Part shown: piece by piece, positions 12,065 through 24,130 of the stretch
Layout: the number at the start of each line of letters is the position of its first letter
Position numbering within the stretch: position 1 is the first letter of the stretch
Source: Paramacrobiotus metropolitanus
Taxonomy: Eukaryota; Tardigrada; Eutardigrada; Parachela; Macrobiotidae
DNA: 64,000 nucleotides
Assembly: GCF_019649055.1 (NCBI RefSeq)
Contig: NW_026570276.1
Location: 124,001 to 188,000 of the forward strand
Direction: 5' to 3'
Translations under genes and position numbers: made by a program
Notes under the pieces: generated by a model
The model's database searches: none
Told to the model about the DNA's origin: nothing
Seen by the model: the letters and a program-made list of their open reading frames with translations, nothing else

Positions 12065-13663
12065 AGTTTTCGATTTCTGCAGTCAGTTCCTGTGCTGTTC
12101 TGTTTATTCCAGTCTGACGGTATTTTTTGTATGCCTAATGCCTTGAAACATACTTCAATAGTGAAATTTGCAGAGCTGTTAACAGTTTTTACACCTTTCT
12201 TTGTTAACGTTCAACGGAACAATTTTAACCAGTTTGCCATTTGGTTGAGCTGGTTCCCGTGTGTGGCAGTAGCGGACACTGTACAGCGGAGACTTTAGTG
12301 AATAATCGTTTTTACGATAATAATGATACTTAATTATTGTTGATTAATTGATGGATTGTTTATCGAGCAGCCAAGTCTGTAAACTCTCACATAATAGGAA
12401 TATTGATTATAATATGATTGGTCCACCTGTTATCAACGTGTCATACCATATTGCACAACACCCAATACGCGACGATGCTGAATCACCTTATTTGCGGCGT
12501 TTTTTCGTTGGATGGGATGTAAGGAGCGCTCCGGGATAATCTTTTACAATTTTAGAACCATGTCCTATTTTGTCACTGAGTATTTCCCGAAGTTCAGAGC
12601 TGTCTGAAAAATCACTACCATTGTTCCCTGGTGTAAAAGTCTAGTCGCTATCTTTCGGACATTTTAAGAAGCCCCGCAAATGACTCATTTCTTGTAGCGG
12701 ATCCTTTCTAAACAGATCATATTCCCAGATTTGGTGTGGATGGGAAATGACCTGTTAGAGCAAAATTTATCGGTGAAGCTTCGGCTGATGAGAATCGTTC
12801 TTGCTGCTTGGCTTGACTAAGTTATCAGAGACGCTCTCTCCTGCTCTGAACGTCGACGGTTGCTGCGATTCATCACGGGCTCATACGCAACGCCGGCGCC
12901 CCCAAGATTCAGACTTGACTCAGTAATGATGGAAATATTTTACAGACAGAGGTTGTCGGAGCAACTCCACAGTCCACACTGAAGATGGATCGGTTGTTCG
13001 CTAAGCAGGCTGGTCGCTACGAATGTTGGCTCCGAATTAACGATCGCTGTGACGAATGGATCGTGAAGAAGGCTTATATAATCTTAGTGCAGCTAATAAT
13101 ACCAAAGCAGAATTAATTTTGCCCATCGGTTCATAATGTTTACTACCGGTTTTGGCCAGCACGATGACTATACAAACTAATTTTATCCAAGTTCGCCACG
13201 CTATATCTACAGTTAATCTGACTGCTCTTTCTTCCGTAGCCTGTGCGTTTCTTGTATCGGTAGATGTTTCTTGTATCGGTAGATGTATCGGTAGATGTAG
13301 GTAGATGTTCCCCGGCATTAGCAGCTTTACTACATCGTATAACGGTCACTATAACCAACGGTAAAACAAAATTTCACTGATTCAACAAGTCTATGTAGAT
13401 TGCAAACGATAGGCAAGGTTATTAATTCCAATTACAGTGATACCGGTAGGTCAATGAATCGTAAATGATGGCTCGTACAAAAACATCCATAAGGTGCAGC
13501 CAGCACAAGCCATTTTGAGGGCCGGCTAGTCCTCATGTGGATCGTTTTTCCTCGAGAGCGAGTCTGATACTTCCTTCCTGTCACTTGTACATGAACAGAA
13601 GGGGCTGGAAAAGTTGCAATTGCGCTGCCTGGATCAGTTGCAAATTTTGCCCGGACGATGGAC
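12065..13663. other. Intergenic
   Basis: No gene is supported here. A small tandem repeat of an ATCGGTAGATG-like unit lies at 13248–13310. The remainder has only short open frames on both strands. Confidence 0.5.
13248..13310. repeat. Short tandem repeat, ATCGGTAGATGT-like unit
   Basis: The word TATCGGTAGATGT occurs three times in a row with variable spacers (two copies preceded by TTTCTTG), followed by a shortened GTAGGTAGATGT copy. Confidence 0.75.
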
Positions 13664-14873
13664 TCATGGACGGCGACGGCAGACTACCATCATGACTATT
13701 AGCACCACCAGGCCAGTGGCTAACGCAGCCATAATTTCGCCGATAAACCAGTAACTGGGTGCTGCAAACGGCATAATTGACTCATTAAATCGGTTATGTC
13801 GAGCATTTATTAGTGCTGATTAGAAGCAATACAATCACTGGATAGAGCAGCGTTCATGCGCGAGATTGCATGTGCAGTGGTACACTGTACACTTAAAAGA
13901 ATATATAGATAAATAATCATAAATTATTATAGATATGAAATAATGACCAGTGCGTAACTCACGGCAGTACTGCCAGTCGTACGCAGCCACCATACTCTGC
14001 GTATCCGCTCCATCCGATAACCTTTCTGGGCAGTTAACACGACCTTCTGATTTGTCACAAATATACGCGCTGTTGACGTAACCACCCAGAGCAGTGCAGT
14101 ACGTATTGTTAACCGTACTCAGCGCTAAAACAATAGGAATGAATGAACTTTTACCGCTGCAAAGCTAAATATTTGCGGCCATAATTGCCCTATTGTACCT
14201 TCAACAATGGTATAATCGAAGACCGCTTTCCGAAGAGCTTCACAGTCAGCTTTCTGGTGAAGGTATTTCAAAGAAAACACAGGTTGCCTGGCGTACTCCG
14301 AGAGCACTTGGCCGCGGGAGGTGGGATTGTAATGCTGATAACCACTTCCGCCAATCCATGATTTTCGTAAAAGCGGCTCCCTTATTCCAGTTGCGTCATA
14401 GATCTCCAAACGGGCCGGTCTTGAAAGCTCAAAGGTTCTATGAAAACGCAAGATAAAACAAGCTCCGCAAAACTGTTGCATAAATTTTGCGAGGCCCGTT
14501 AGCACCTGACGTTGAGATAGATGGCGAAGGCATCCTCCGGGTTTCCGCATTCGCCGCGTGTTTTTACAGTCAATTTACATGGCTCATCGTGGGGGCACAA
14601 CTTTCCGTAAGCATTCTCAAAGTATAAACGATTCGACCTTCAGATAGCGACTCATTTATGGTAAGGGGTGGCAGAAACTCGATTGTGCCTGCACTAGCTG
14701 ACGCAACGAAAGGACAGTCGATTAAGATGGTTTCCCCGCATTTACGTACAACTGAAAAGAGCCATGACTTACTTTAATCGGGTTGAACGGCTTGTGTACT
14801 TACTGTACGATTTGTATGGTAGACCATGGACAGCGAATGAGAAAACGAGTAACAAAACCACAAAATGGGACAT
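13664..14873 (-). CDS. Type I membrane protein with CUB-like and LDLa-like regions
   Basis: Six minus-strand exons can be joined with every phase agreeing: 14873–14804, 14751–14579, 14534–14506 (29 nt), 14437–14199, 14124–13963 and 13761–13664, giving 256 residues. Exon 1 is a signal peptide (MSHFVVLLLVFSFAVHG). The middle resembles a CUB domain (CGETILIDCPF at the start; FELSRPARLEIYDATG later). Exon 5 is like an LDL-receptor class A repeat (YICD, NCPERLSDGAD). Exon 6 gives a transmembrane helix (about 22 residues, ALATGLVVLIVMMVV core) and a short basic tail, RRRP. The role is probably extracellular binding or a co-receptor; the ligand is unknown. The 29-nt micro-exon and its 44-bp preceding intron are the weakest step. 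Another frame through 14535–14578 (containing GECGNPED) also looks coding, so this junction may be drawn wrongly. Confidence 0.7.
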
Positions 14874-15997
14874 TTTAGAAGTTCCAAACAAGAAAATAGC
14901 GCCTAGGAACCGTAAACGAATAAAGCAAAATAAGTCATTTTAATCTGTTTCAAATCACGTTTTATTCGCTGGATTATGAGTCAAAACAAATTAAACTGCA
15001 GATTACACGCGATCAGTGTAGCCAATAGAATGGCGACACCTTGGTGTTTTGCATGCATCCAGACGATGGATCGCTGGTAAAGTGCTTGTGAGTACATCCA
15101 GTCCTGATTGGTGGTGGTGTTACTGGTGTATCATGCGGTATGTTCCGCATAAGTGCTTCGATGGGTACATGTTGATATTTGCAGACGGCAAACACAAGTC
15201 ACGCAACTGATTGGTACACGTATATTGTACAGTACTGGCTTGCATGCCGGCGAGCATTAAACCGTGTAATGTTATTGATATTGATTTTATCATTCATAGA
15301 ATGACTATTCAAGAATAAAGTTTGTGGTAGTACAATATCACTTACCAATACCATTGATTATCCTGTAAAACAGAACGATAATATTATTTGTGTTAAATAA
15401 CCGTCTTTTCCATTTTCTTTTGCTTCTCCCTGATAATTCGTCCTGTATCTGACGGCGAGAGGCAAAAAATGCGGCTTTGTGAAGTACATAATGTATATAA
15501 CTAACGTACAGACGTTTTCGCCACAAAAATAATTCGGATCGTCATTTTTTATAATTAAAACGGACGTGAGAAACAGACGTTCCTGTTAATGGCAGATGAT
15601 CTGAGAATGATTTGAGAAACAGACGTTCCTGCTAATGCCAGATGATCGCGAGCCAAATTTTTCCTGGTCAAGGGGTAAAATCGGAGTCTTTCGGTCAGCA
15701 GACAAAATGGCGTGCATGTTACGTTGTATTCGCACCAAAATTTGCAAAAAGCATTCGGACTAGTTGTTCTTTATATTGAGATGCTTATACAGTTGCACCA
15801 TTATTCTAAATTAAACTTATAAGGATTTTTTTTTCGAAGTGTCCACCGACACTTGGCTGGATAACCTTCTGTATGTATCAATGTAAACTAAAATACACGC
15901 GAACATCGCCGTTGGATATAACTTCTCGTTTACCACATTCTGCGATAGCACCCGTTCTAATCCGGTTTGCATGCATCCGGAAAAGAAGCGGTAAATG
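14874..15997. other. Intergenic with one direct repeat
   Basis: No gene is called. On the minus strand at about 15013–15250 two overlapping frames look faintly coding, but no consistent exon structure can be built. A direct repeat lies at 15567–15647. Confidence 0.4.
15567..15647. repeat. Direct repeat, two 35-bp copies, period 46
   Basis: The copies start at 15567 and 15613 (both begin TGAGAAACAGACGTTCCTG) and differ at two positions, separated by 11 bp. Confidence 0.85.
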
Positions 15998-16006
15998 TAT
16001 AAAAAG
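15998..16006 (+). promoter_or_regulatory. TATA box of the small cysteine-rich gene
   Basis: TATAAAAAG lies about 30 bp before an initiator-like TCAG context (CAGTCAGCAC, about 16036) and about 120 bp before the ATG at 16123. Position and sequence fit a standard RNA polymerase II core promoter. Confidence 0.5.
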
Positions 16007-16122
16007 CGGTATAATTATGTGGTTTGGTTCTCCAGCAGTCAGCACTTTACACGATACTACACACGCTGCAGCTTGAGCCATAATTAACGATCCGAAATCA
16101 TCATAATCTATGTTGTGTCAAC

Positions 16123-16684
16123 ATGGCCGTTTTTCCGCAACTTCTCCTCGTTGCTTTGTTGGCATTGACTGTGGCTCGGCATTCAGCGGTTGCCAGCAGT
16201 ACGGTAAGCAGAGCACAACACTTCGCTTTGAATATTGTATCTGCTAGTGCGAACCACAGCGCGCTGTGAAATTTAATTTTACAAGCCACCTTTGCAAGCC
16301 CTCATTTTTGAGAAACTTCGTTGTAAATACTAGCAACTGCGCTGCTCGTAATGCAAGGACGTTTCAGTAGAAACGGTTAAATGGTTTAACGAATTCATGA
16401 AGTCATAATGCATTTGATGAAAACTGCTGCATGATTGCATCCACCAAAATATGCCTCGCTTCCAGGTCGAGGATGACGTCAGCCTTTCCCTACAAAAACG
16501 TACTGATGATTGGTTTTACTGCTACACACAAGACATCAGCAAAAGCCGAAAAGACGCGATAAGGTGCGGTACGATCTACCATGTCACCGGATCAACTAGC
16601 GAAAAGGATGACGCCTGTAATAAACGATATTCAGGCTGCTGCAAGAAAAACGGCAACCCAGGATGCCATTCTAGCCAGAAATGA
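16123..16684 (+). CDS. Small secreted cysteine-rich protein, unknown family
   Basis: Two exons (16123–16203 and 16466–16684) join in phase 0 to a 99-residue protein. Residues 1–26 are a signal peptide (LLLVALLALTVA core, then AVASS). The predicted mature part has six cysteines spaced as C, C, C, CC, C (FYCY, IRCG, DACN, GCCK, PGCH), many charged residues and no transmembrane segment. The size and cysteine pattern suggest a disulfide-bonded extracellular peptide, but I do not recognise the family and assign no function. A TATA box lies upstream and AATAAA occurs at 16699, soon after the stop, so the transcript is probably short. The intron is 262 bp, GT–AG, with acceptor TTCCAG. Confidence 0.75.
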
Positions 16685-17536
16685 GTGCCAACTGCGGTAA
16701 TAAACCCATAATGTACCACAAGTCACACAATTATGGAAAATAAAATGTCTGGAAACGTCACAAGATTTATATTATCACTACCTTGTACGCTATCTTATTT
16801 TTAACATAAGTTAATTTTAACGTGTTAGGAGGAAAAAATTGAAGCGGTTGTTAAATGAAATGCTGTGTACATGTGTGTTGTTTTTAACTTCGTAGCATAC
16901 AGATTGTTTGCCTTGAGGATGTATCGGTGAAATTTTGTCAACAAACAGCACTTTTAGGACAGTGTTTGTTCTATCAAATGTTTGTGTGAGTCCAAGAAAC
17001 AAAGAACTACCGTATGTTACACAATTATTGCTCGAGTTCAAATTTCATAACAACTTTGTCAAAAGCAACCCATGACAAATTGATGCGACTAGCAATTGGT
17101 TCCGGAGATGTCAACAATGTTTATCTTGTAACTAAAGGGAGAACATCCTTTGTTATATTTTAGCAAACCAGAGCTGCAATCTGTTTTTTCTATCAAATAT
17201 CGGCAAACCATTTTTCCCGTCCGGCTCCGTTTGTCATAACATTCTAGTGGACTCTGCTGTTTTGATAAACGGGTTCTTTAGTGGATTAGCGAGTTTTTAA
17301 ACAGAAACAAGCGTTTCGAACATTAGGTTGTTTATCAAAACGCTTTATCAAGCTTAAAAAAAGAAACTGTTTACATTTGGGAATATTTATTGTCTGAGAG
17401 ACCAACGCATCGGAAACCGCATGTAGCGTTAGCTGCATCTCCTCATGCGGCTGTCAACGACGCGAACACACCTGTTTTCCCTTTTAGCAAGAAAACACCT
17501 TAGCCTCTTTCCGGTACTCAAAGCGTGTTGACCTTT
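16685..17536. other. Intergenic
   Basis: This stretch contains the 3' end of the cysteine-rich gene (AATAAA at 16699) and otherwise no supported feature up to the terminal exon of receptor 2. Confidence 0.5.
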
Positions 17537-18621
17537 TTATCGTTTTTGGGAAGTATTTGTGGCCGACCGCATCCCTTGCGTCTCCGCTGCGTTGTCCGGG
17601 CGCAGCAGACGATGAAAAAAGACTTTTAAACCCATCCGGTATGCTTTTCCAGTTATGAAGAATATAATCTGTTTAACACGACGCATTAAAAGAATAGTCA
17701 ACATTTAGGAAAGCCGAAATGAGATGTCAACGAAAACAGTTACTTACCGGAGTTCCAAGATAGCCAGAATAATAAAGTACCCAGATCCACATTTGTACAA
17801 GTCGATTACTTACAGTAAAATGAAAAGTCAAAATGATAATATGAGGTAGATAACACGCCAAATATCACAACGACGACGCAAACAATATTCTGCCTATTAA
17901 AATTCGGCGTTTTACTTTCAAATGCATCGCTCGATCAGCGGCATCCCGAATGCGATTATTAGAGAAGCTGACTCGCAACTGCGACAATAAAATCACTAAA
18001 TAACAGCACATCGCCCCGGTTATTGGTACATAAACGCCTAGAATTCTGATAGCACGAACGTTATCCCAGTTGGTTTGTGTCATAGGGCGGACCGTACAGA
18101 TATGCCAGGGCAAAATTAATGTCGCGTCCCAGCCACTGCCGACAGCCACCGGCAGCGAACACGCCAGATTGATAGCCCAGCAAATCAGAATCGCCGCTAT
18201 CGTCACGCTGCGCTTTTTTAATTTTGAATAGTGATGCGGAAAAACAATGGCAACCAATCGGTTGATAGACAGCATGAACAGCGTCCAGTGTTCGCAATCG
18301 GCACAAATGGTATACATATGCGGCGTAGAAGTTACGGCAGTTTGTTAATGATAGAATCAGTGAGGGGAAGTATACTGACACAGTTAGAGCCGGATTGAAG
18401 ACGGTCATGATCAGCAGACTGACGAGAAGCATATGAATGATTTGGATATGGGACTCGGAAGGCCTAGAGTGCCGGGATATAATGGCAATAATTAAGAGAA
18501 CTATCAATGACGCTGTTATTAGCTCAATTAAGAAGGTCGTGATGAACCAGGCGGTCAGCGTAGTGGTACCGGCTTCGAGCGATTTATTGGATGGTAAAGT
18601 ATGGTTCAGAGATGCGTTCAT
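17537..18621 (-). pseudogene. 7TM receptor family member 2, broken by frameshift and stop
   Basis: This has the same two-exon structure as receptor 1: exon 1 18621–17748, donor GTAAGT, and terminal exon 17668–17537 of 132 bp, the same length as in receptor 1. The start reads MNASLNHT. The frame is lost near 18310, between FYAAY and the expected TICA, where the reading shifts. Farther on, the conserved TGG of FASSLWYLACYLP is TGA (about 17863), and the extracellular loop before TM7 is shortened. The terminal exon is still open (IIFFITGKAYRMG to NTSQKR). Two independent lesions argue for a pseudogene rather than a sequencing error. Confidence 0.8.
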
Positions 18622-21545
18622 TGTGTCGGTGTGTCAAATAAAACGCCGGCGAGAAATGACCAGGGTAATAACTGGCGATTTGTTCAAGAACACTTTTACA
18701 AAGAAATGGCCCTCTGGAGCATGAATAAACAATTACACTGTCCAGATTTGTATAAGTATCCTAAAGTCCTTCAGTGGGATTGCTAGGAGAAAAAGTAATT
18801 TTTGCTTTGCATCGAGCAACGCAGTTCTTGTCGAAGACGGCGGAGGATCCACATTCAGTTGTATGCGTATTATACGTAGTTTCCTTCGACATAATCGCTG
18901 TCAAGTATAACAACAAATTGTTATCTTACGCTACGCCGCCCTTTCGCGTGCGTAGTCAATGTGTGCAATGGAATGTTCAATGGGGGTAATAGAATGATGC
19001 TCTTGGCTATTATTCTGCGATCTTTTAAATTCAGCTTGTATTTATTGTAAGGCATGATTACGGGCTGACGTCTTCTTGTGGGGTTGTGCGATGTCAGTGT
19101 TTTCCATCCCTAGTGGCGAAAATGACCTTTCAACCGGCAATACCTCATCAAAATAACAAAACGTGTAAGCCGCGGAATGCGCATTTACTGTCGTCTGTCG
19201 GTATTTTCCATTCAGCATCAAAATGGCTTTCAGATCATTTCAGGCGTCCGTAAATACAGTGCGTCAAACACACTGCACTGCTTCTTCAACTGTTAAGCAC
19301 ACACGTTGCATAAGAAGAAACGCGACACCCGGAATGAATAATGCAACGCGATGATACATCCGCTCTTTTTTCTCCGGTTTTTCGCGTTTTTACAACTAGT
19401 ATCCTATCCAACTACAACTAATTTTTGTATTCACTATTCAGTATCGACAACGAATTATGGCTAATCCGATTTCAGTTTGAAGCGACCCATTGCTGCCACT
19501 AGCAATACCCTTTCTAGTGCCACATCGGCAACACGGAACTGGAAGTGGAACCGTAATTTGGTTGTTATAACCGTTTATAAGTTTAATCACACTTAAAATA
19601 TTTTACCATTTTTACCATTTTCTGTTTGTCGGCTGTATATCAAATGCGTCGACATTGGTTCGCATTAAATTTTTTCCAATGAAATTCGATTCAGTACTAC
19701 GAAATTTCCGTAATACAAACACATGAAGGCTTCAGAGAAGTGACTTGGTAGATGTTACTATAGATGTTACAGTAGACTCGTGTACTCTGTACATCTGACA
19801 TGCATGGAAACTTTCGCTAATACGCCACCCACCGTAAACATTTTTATGTCGTAAACATGTTGCTGCAGTGTCACGGGAATCCGTAAGATTTTTACCACAA
19901 ATGACGAAGACGCAAATTCTCCGACTTCAGCCCTAAGAGCCGAGGAGCACTAACAAAACAGGAACGCGATTCTGATCTCAAACAATAATCCTAAAAGCGG
20001 CTTTTGGAACCGGTTGCATGGCCAACTGATTTGTACTGTATAGTGTATACATTAGGGAAAATCCGTTTAGGTCGGCAAATTATGCCTGAAAAAAGATTTC
20101 ACGCGTTTGAACGCGGTAGCATACGGTAACTTTCTTTGGTGTGAATTTCACTATTTCAGCTTGCCTAAAAATTTCTGGATACATCGGGCGCTGCAGGGTT
20201 ACTTTCTTTCATGCGACCTGCATAATTTAGCCGGCAGGGTAAAGCAGTGCGATCGCACTTTTGAATTTTGTTTGCAATGCCAGTCGGATGCTGTTTTTCT
20301 TGTCAGTACTGTTGCACCGATAAAGTAAAAATGTTAAATTTTTCGAAACAACCGAAATCAGAAATGAACTCATTCGGAGTTTTGAACGGCTTTATCCTTA
20401 TTGCTATAACCATTAGGGTGTAGGCGCTGTTACCGTGCGAACGCTGTAACTAGGCTTATGCGCTGCCTTTATTATGGTGACCCTACAACCTTTCGTAACC
20501 TTTTACTCGACTCACAATCTTTTACCACCACCTGTTATTCCGTGCGCAACCTTTTCCGGCACGGCCTGTATCTGTATGTCCAATACTTACAGATAAGTTT
20601 GCTTCTAGGAGCGAAATGGATTTTTTTCTAAAATTTAATTAATTTCCGCCACAGCTCCGATTGTTTCGTAAAATGATGCTGCTGCTTTCAGTAAACAGCG
20701 CACAAAATGCCATTTATGATGTCTCCAAAATCAATTCATAGGCACCAAATCCAGGTATTTTAAAATGTCTGTTATGTAATCCTTTTGAAATTCGCAGGAA
20801 ATAAATGGCGAAGTTTTCTTTCACTTCTGCACATGTGACTACGTGAAAGGCGAACGGAGTGAACGGTTTACAAGATAGTGCGCGCAAAAGGTAGTAAACG
20901 GAATGAAATAATGTGCAGAAGGTTTTGCACAGAGTGAAACGTTATGACAGGTTGTGAACCGAGTGGTCATATTTTTATTTTTCAAGGGACCGAGACACTC
21001 ACTGGTAAACCCATTTGTCGCAAAAAGCACATCCACAAGCGTATGTCAAGTGTCAACTGTCAAGGGCGTGCAGACCCATTATATGATTTATTTATGTAGG
21101 AGTCTTGGAGGTGGCCGGAGTCGTAAGGTCTCGTGATTCATAAAAATCATCCACTTATACGCGCATAAGTTAAGTGCCCATATCATGGTGGCAGGCTTTG
21201 AGAGACTGAGATTGTGTGTCCCGGGTTCGATTCCTACTCGTAGGTTGGGCAACTTTTATCTTCTAAGCCAAACCAAAAAATAGAAAAATTTTCTGAATAC
21301 ATACAATTTTACCAAAAAGCTTCCAACATTCTGGTAAGACATTCTCATTAAATAAAAGGAGTTGGCTACCGTGGTTGCCATTTGGATAGTAATAATAAGC
21401 GTCGCGCGTCGAATACACCTACATTCAACGTTATCTAACACCGTTACGATACTAAACCGTATTCGTGATCGTACGAAGTTTGTGGTGCTGGGAGTGCAGC
21501 GGGGGAATTCGCTCCGCTGACGGTTGATCCAGCATGTTGAGCTTT
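18622..21545. other. Intergenic; upstream block of receptor 2 and a tRNA-like stretch
   Basis: No gene is seen. Around 19050–19330 weak similarity to the upstream regions of receptors 1 and 3 remains. Near 21221–21240 the sequence GGGTTCGATTCC resembles a tRNA B-box, but stem pairing is poor, so I do not call a tRNA. Confidence 0.45.
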
Positions 21546-22630
21546 TTACCGTTTCCGCGAAGTGAATGTGGCTGATCGTAACTCTATTTGTAGTGTCACT
21601 GGCACGTTGGCCTGGCCCCGTAAATTGTGAAAAACCCTTTCAAACCCATTCGGCATTCTTTTCCAGTCAGCAAGAATATTACCTGTGTAAAATGCTACAT
21701 CACGACAGCACTCAGTGTCTACAGCAGCGGGATGTTGCCGGAAACAATTACTTACAGGAGTTCCGAGGTAGCCGGAATAATACAGTGCCCATATCCACAT
21801 TTGCAGATGCGGGTTTCTGACGTACACGTCGTAGTGAAAGGTCACTATGATAATATGAGGTAGGTAACAGGCTAAGTACCACAAGGACGACGCGAACAAC
21901 ATTCTGCCTATTAAAATTCGGCGTTGTACTTTTATATGCGTCCTCCGATCAGCTGCGTCACGGATGCGATTATTAGACAAATTGAATCGGAGTTGCGACA
22001 ACAAAATCACTAAGTAACTGCACACTGCCTCAGTTATAGGTAAATACGCGCCCAGAATTCTGCTGACGCGAACAATGTCCCAATTGGTTTGTGTCATAGG
22101 ACGGACCGAACAGATACGCCAAGGCGGAACTAGTGTAATGTCCCAGCCGCTGCCGACGACCACCGGCAGTGAACACGCCAAATTAATGGTCCAGCCAATC
22201 AGAACCACCACTATGGTCACGCTGCGTTTTTTTTCAATTTTGAATAGTGATGCGGAAAAACAATTGCAATTAATCGGTCGACGGCCAGCATGAACGCCGT
22301 CCAGTGTTCGCTGCCGGCACAAATGGTGTACGCGACGGAAAAGTTACGACAATTTGTTAATGATAGCGTTAGCGACGGGAAATAGCTAGGGAAGGTTAGG
22401 GTCGGATTGATAATGGCCATGATCAGCAGATCGACGAGGAGCATATGGACGATTTTGACATGGGATTCGGAGGGTCGTCTGTGCCGGTGCACAATGGCAA
22501 TAATTAGGAGAATTATCAAAGAGGATGTCAGTAATTCAATGAAGCAGGTCACGATGAACCAAGCGGTTAGCGTAGTGGTAGAGGCTTCCACCGATCTATT
22601 GGATGCTGCATGGTTCAGCGATACGTTCAT
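21546..22630 (-). pseudogene. 7TM receptor family member 3, frameshifted
   Basis: Exon 1 is 22630–21756 and the terminal exon 21682–21546. The start is MNVSLNHA. Near 22233 the plus strand has a run of eight T where six would keep the frame (context SKLKK then R-S-V-T-I); this shifts the frame in the loop after TM3. After the shift the protein continues well through TM4–TM7 to YSGYLGTP and a GTAAGT donor. In the terminal exon the frame begins VIFLLTGKECRMGLKG, but only a frame shifted by one base reaches the family C-terminus (SRKR). The homopolymer shift alone could be a sequencing error; the second shift makes a pseudogene more likely. Confidence 0.7.
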
Positions 22631-24130
22631 TGTGTCAGTTTTTCAAATAAAAACACCGAAAATAGACGAAAAATTAAAGGTATGTCAAAAAAACCAAAGA
22701 AACGGTCCCTGACAATATTAATAATTAACAAGCAATTGTACCATCCAGATATTATAGGATATCTCCAAAGCACTTCGGAGTGGTTGCTGGGTTTGCAGTT
22801 GGAAAATTAGTTTCTACGCAATGAGCAAGGCAGTTCGTGTTAAGGACATTTTGCTGGCAGAGGTTCCACATCGAATTGTATGATCATCCTTTTCCACATA
22901 ATTTCTCCCAAGCAAAGTGTCCTACGCTAATTAAGTTTTCCTATTGCTTGCTTGGTCAAATATGCTCATAATAGAATGACGCGCTTGGCTATTGTTAACT
23001 GATCCTTTAAATCCATGCCCGTGTTCATCGTGGGGGCGTGATTACGGATTGGCCGTCTTCTGGGGTTGCGCGATGTTATTATTTTCCATCCATAGTTGCG
23101 AAAATACAAACGGAAACTGCGCAGTGCGCGTTTACTGTAGTCTGTCGGTGTATATCATCAGCGTCGAAATGGTTTCCAGGACATTATTACGCGTCGTCCA
23201 CACTACAGTGACTGTAATCACTGCACTGCATATGTAGCTAACACACATTGCACAATAAAAAAAATCATTGATACTGGCTTATTATGTGAACCTTAACGCG
23301 ACATCGCAATGCATAATTAATTATAAAATAATGAGCAACGAAGTAATGTTGCGCTGCCAGACCGGAGCCAGTTATCCATCTCGACGATACCCGTATTTTG
23401 ATATAAAATTGTATACCGCGCAACAAATTTGTTATAGAAGTTAACTGTACGGTTTGGCTGCTACAAGCATGATTTCATTCCACTATGGTAAAAATAAAAA
23501 TAAATGTTCTCAAATACCATTCCAATAAAGCGAGAACTATTGACACGGTTGTCCTACTAGTCAGTGTTCTCAGTTCAGGCCCGCCGCGGCGGACAGGGCA
23601 AATACAACTATTGAAAATGCCGAAGCACCTGGATGAAAACAAAGCGGAAACCACGTCCCCGTGGCCATGCTTTAGTCTTTGTAAAGTCCGTCCAGTGCTG
23701 CGAAGGTGACAGGGGTCAAAGCAGCAATATCAAGTTGGCGGAGATCCATCGCATCCCATCGCTGTGGGGTGTCAGTAGGGCGAAGATTATTAAACCTAAT
23801 CAACAGGGGTTTACCACATATGCTTGCCACTACCTCACCAAAAAAAGAAAGAAGAAACCGTTTGGCAAGCACAAGTATATCTACAACTTGGGACGGAGAT
23901 ATCATTCATCATACAATTGTGTAAAATTTCCCATTAAAAGACACTTATTTTGTCACTTACCGTTCATGGGCTATTCTACTAGTTGTACGTACTTTATTTA
24001 TTATTTACATAATATATGCAACTTACATACAGACTTTGATGGACAAAGCCTACATATTTCACGATTCTGATGTCTACAACCAGACACTAGACGTGCTGCT
24101 TGAGATTAGGCTTCCTTACACCATACAGAC
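22631..24130. other. Intergenic; duplicated receptor upstream block
   Basis: Upstream of receptor 3, blocks at about 23033–23060 and 23155–23200 match the region upstream of receptor 1. On the minus strand at 23672–23905 there is an open frame of 77 residues with coding-like composition, but I cannot identify it or find splice partners. Confidence 0.45.

Noticed and set aside
15013-15250. Small secreted protein on the minus strand
   Set aside because: Two overlapping frames look weakly coding, but no start, signal peptide and splice set can be made to agree.
21180-21250. tRNA gene or tRNA-derived SINE around GGGTTCGATTCC
   Set aside because: A B-box-like word is present, but the T-stem, anticodon stem and acceptor stem do not pair.
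23672-23905. Minus-strand coding exon of 77 codons
   Set aside because: Composition is coding-like, but no splice partner or family was found, and the plus strand is open as well; left unassigned.
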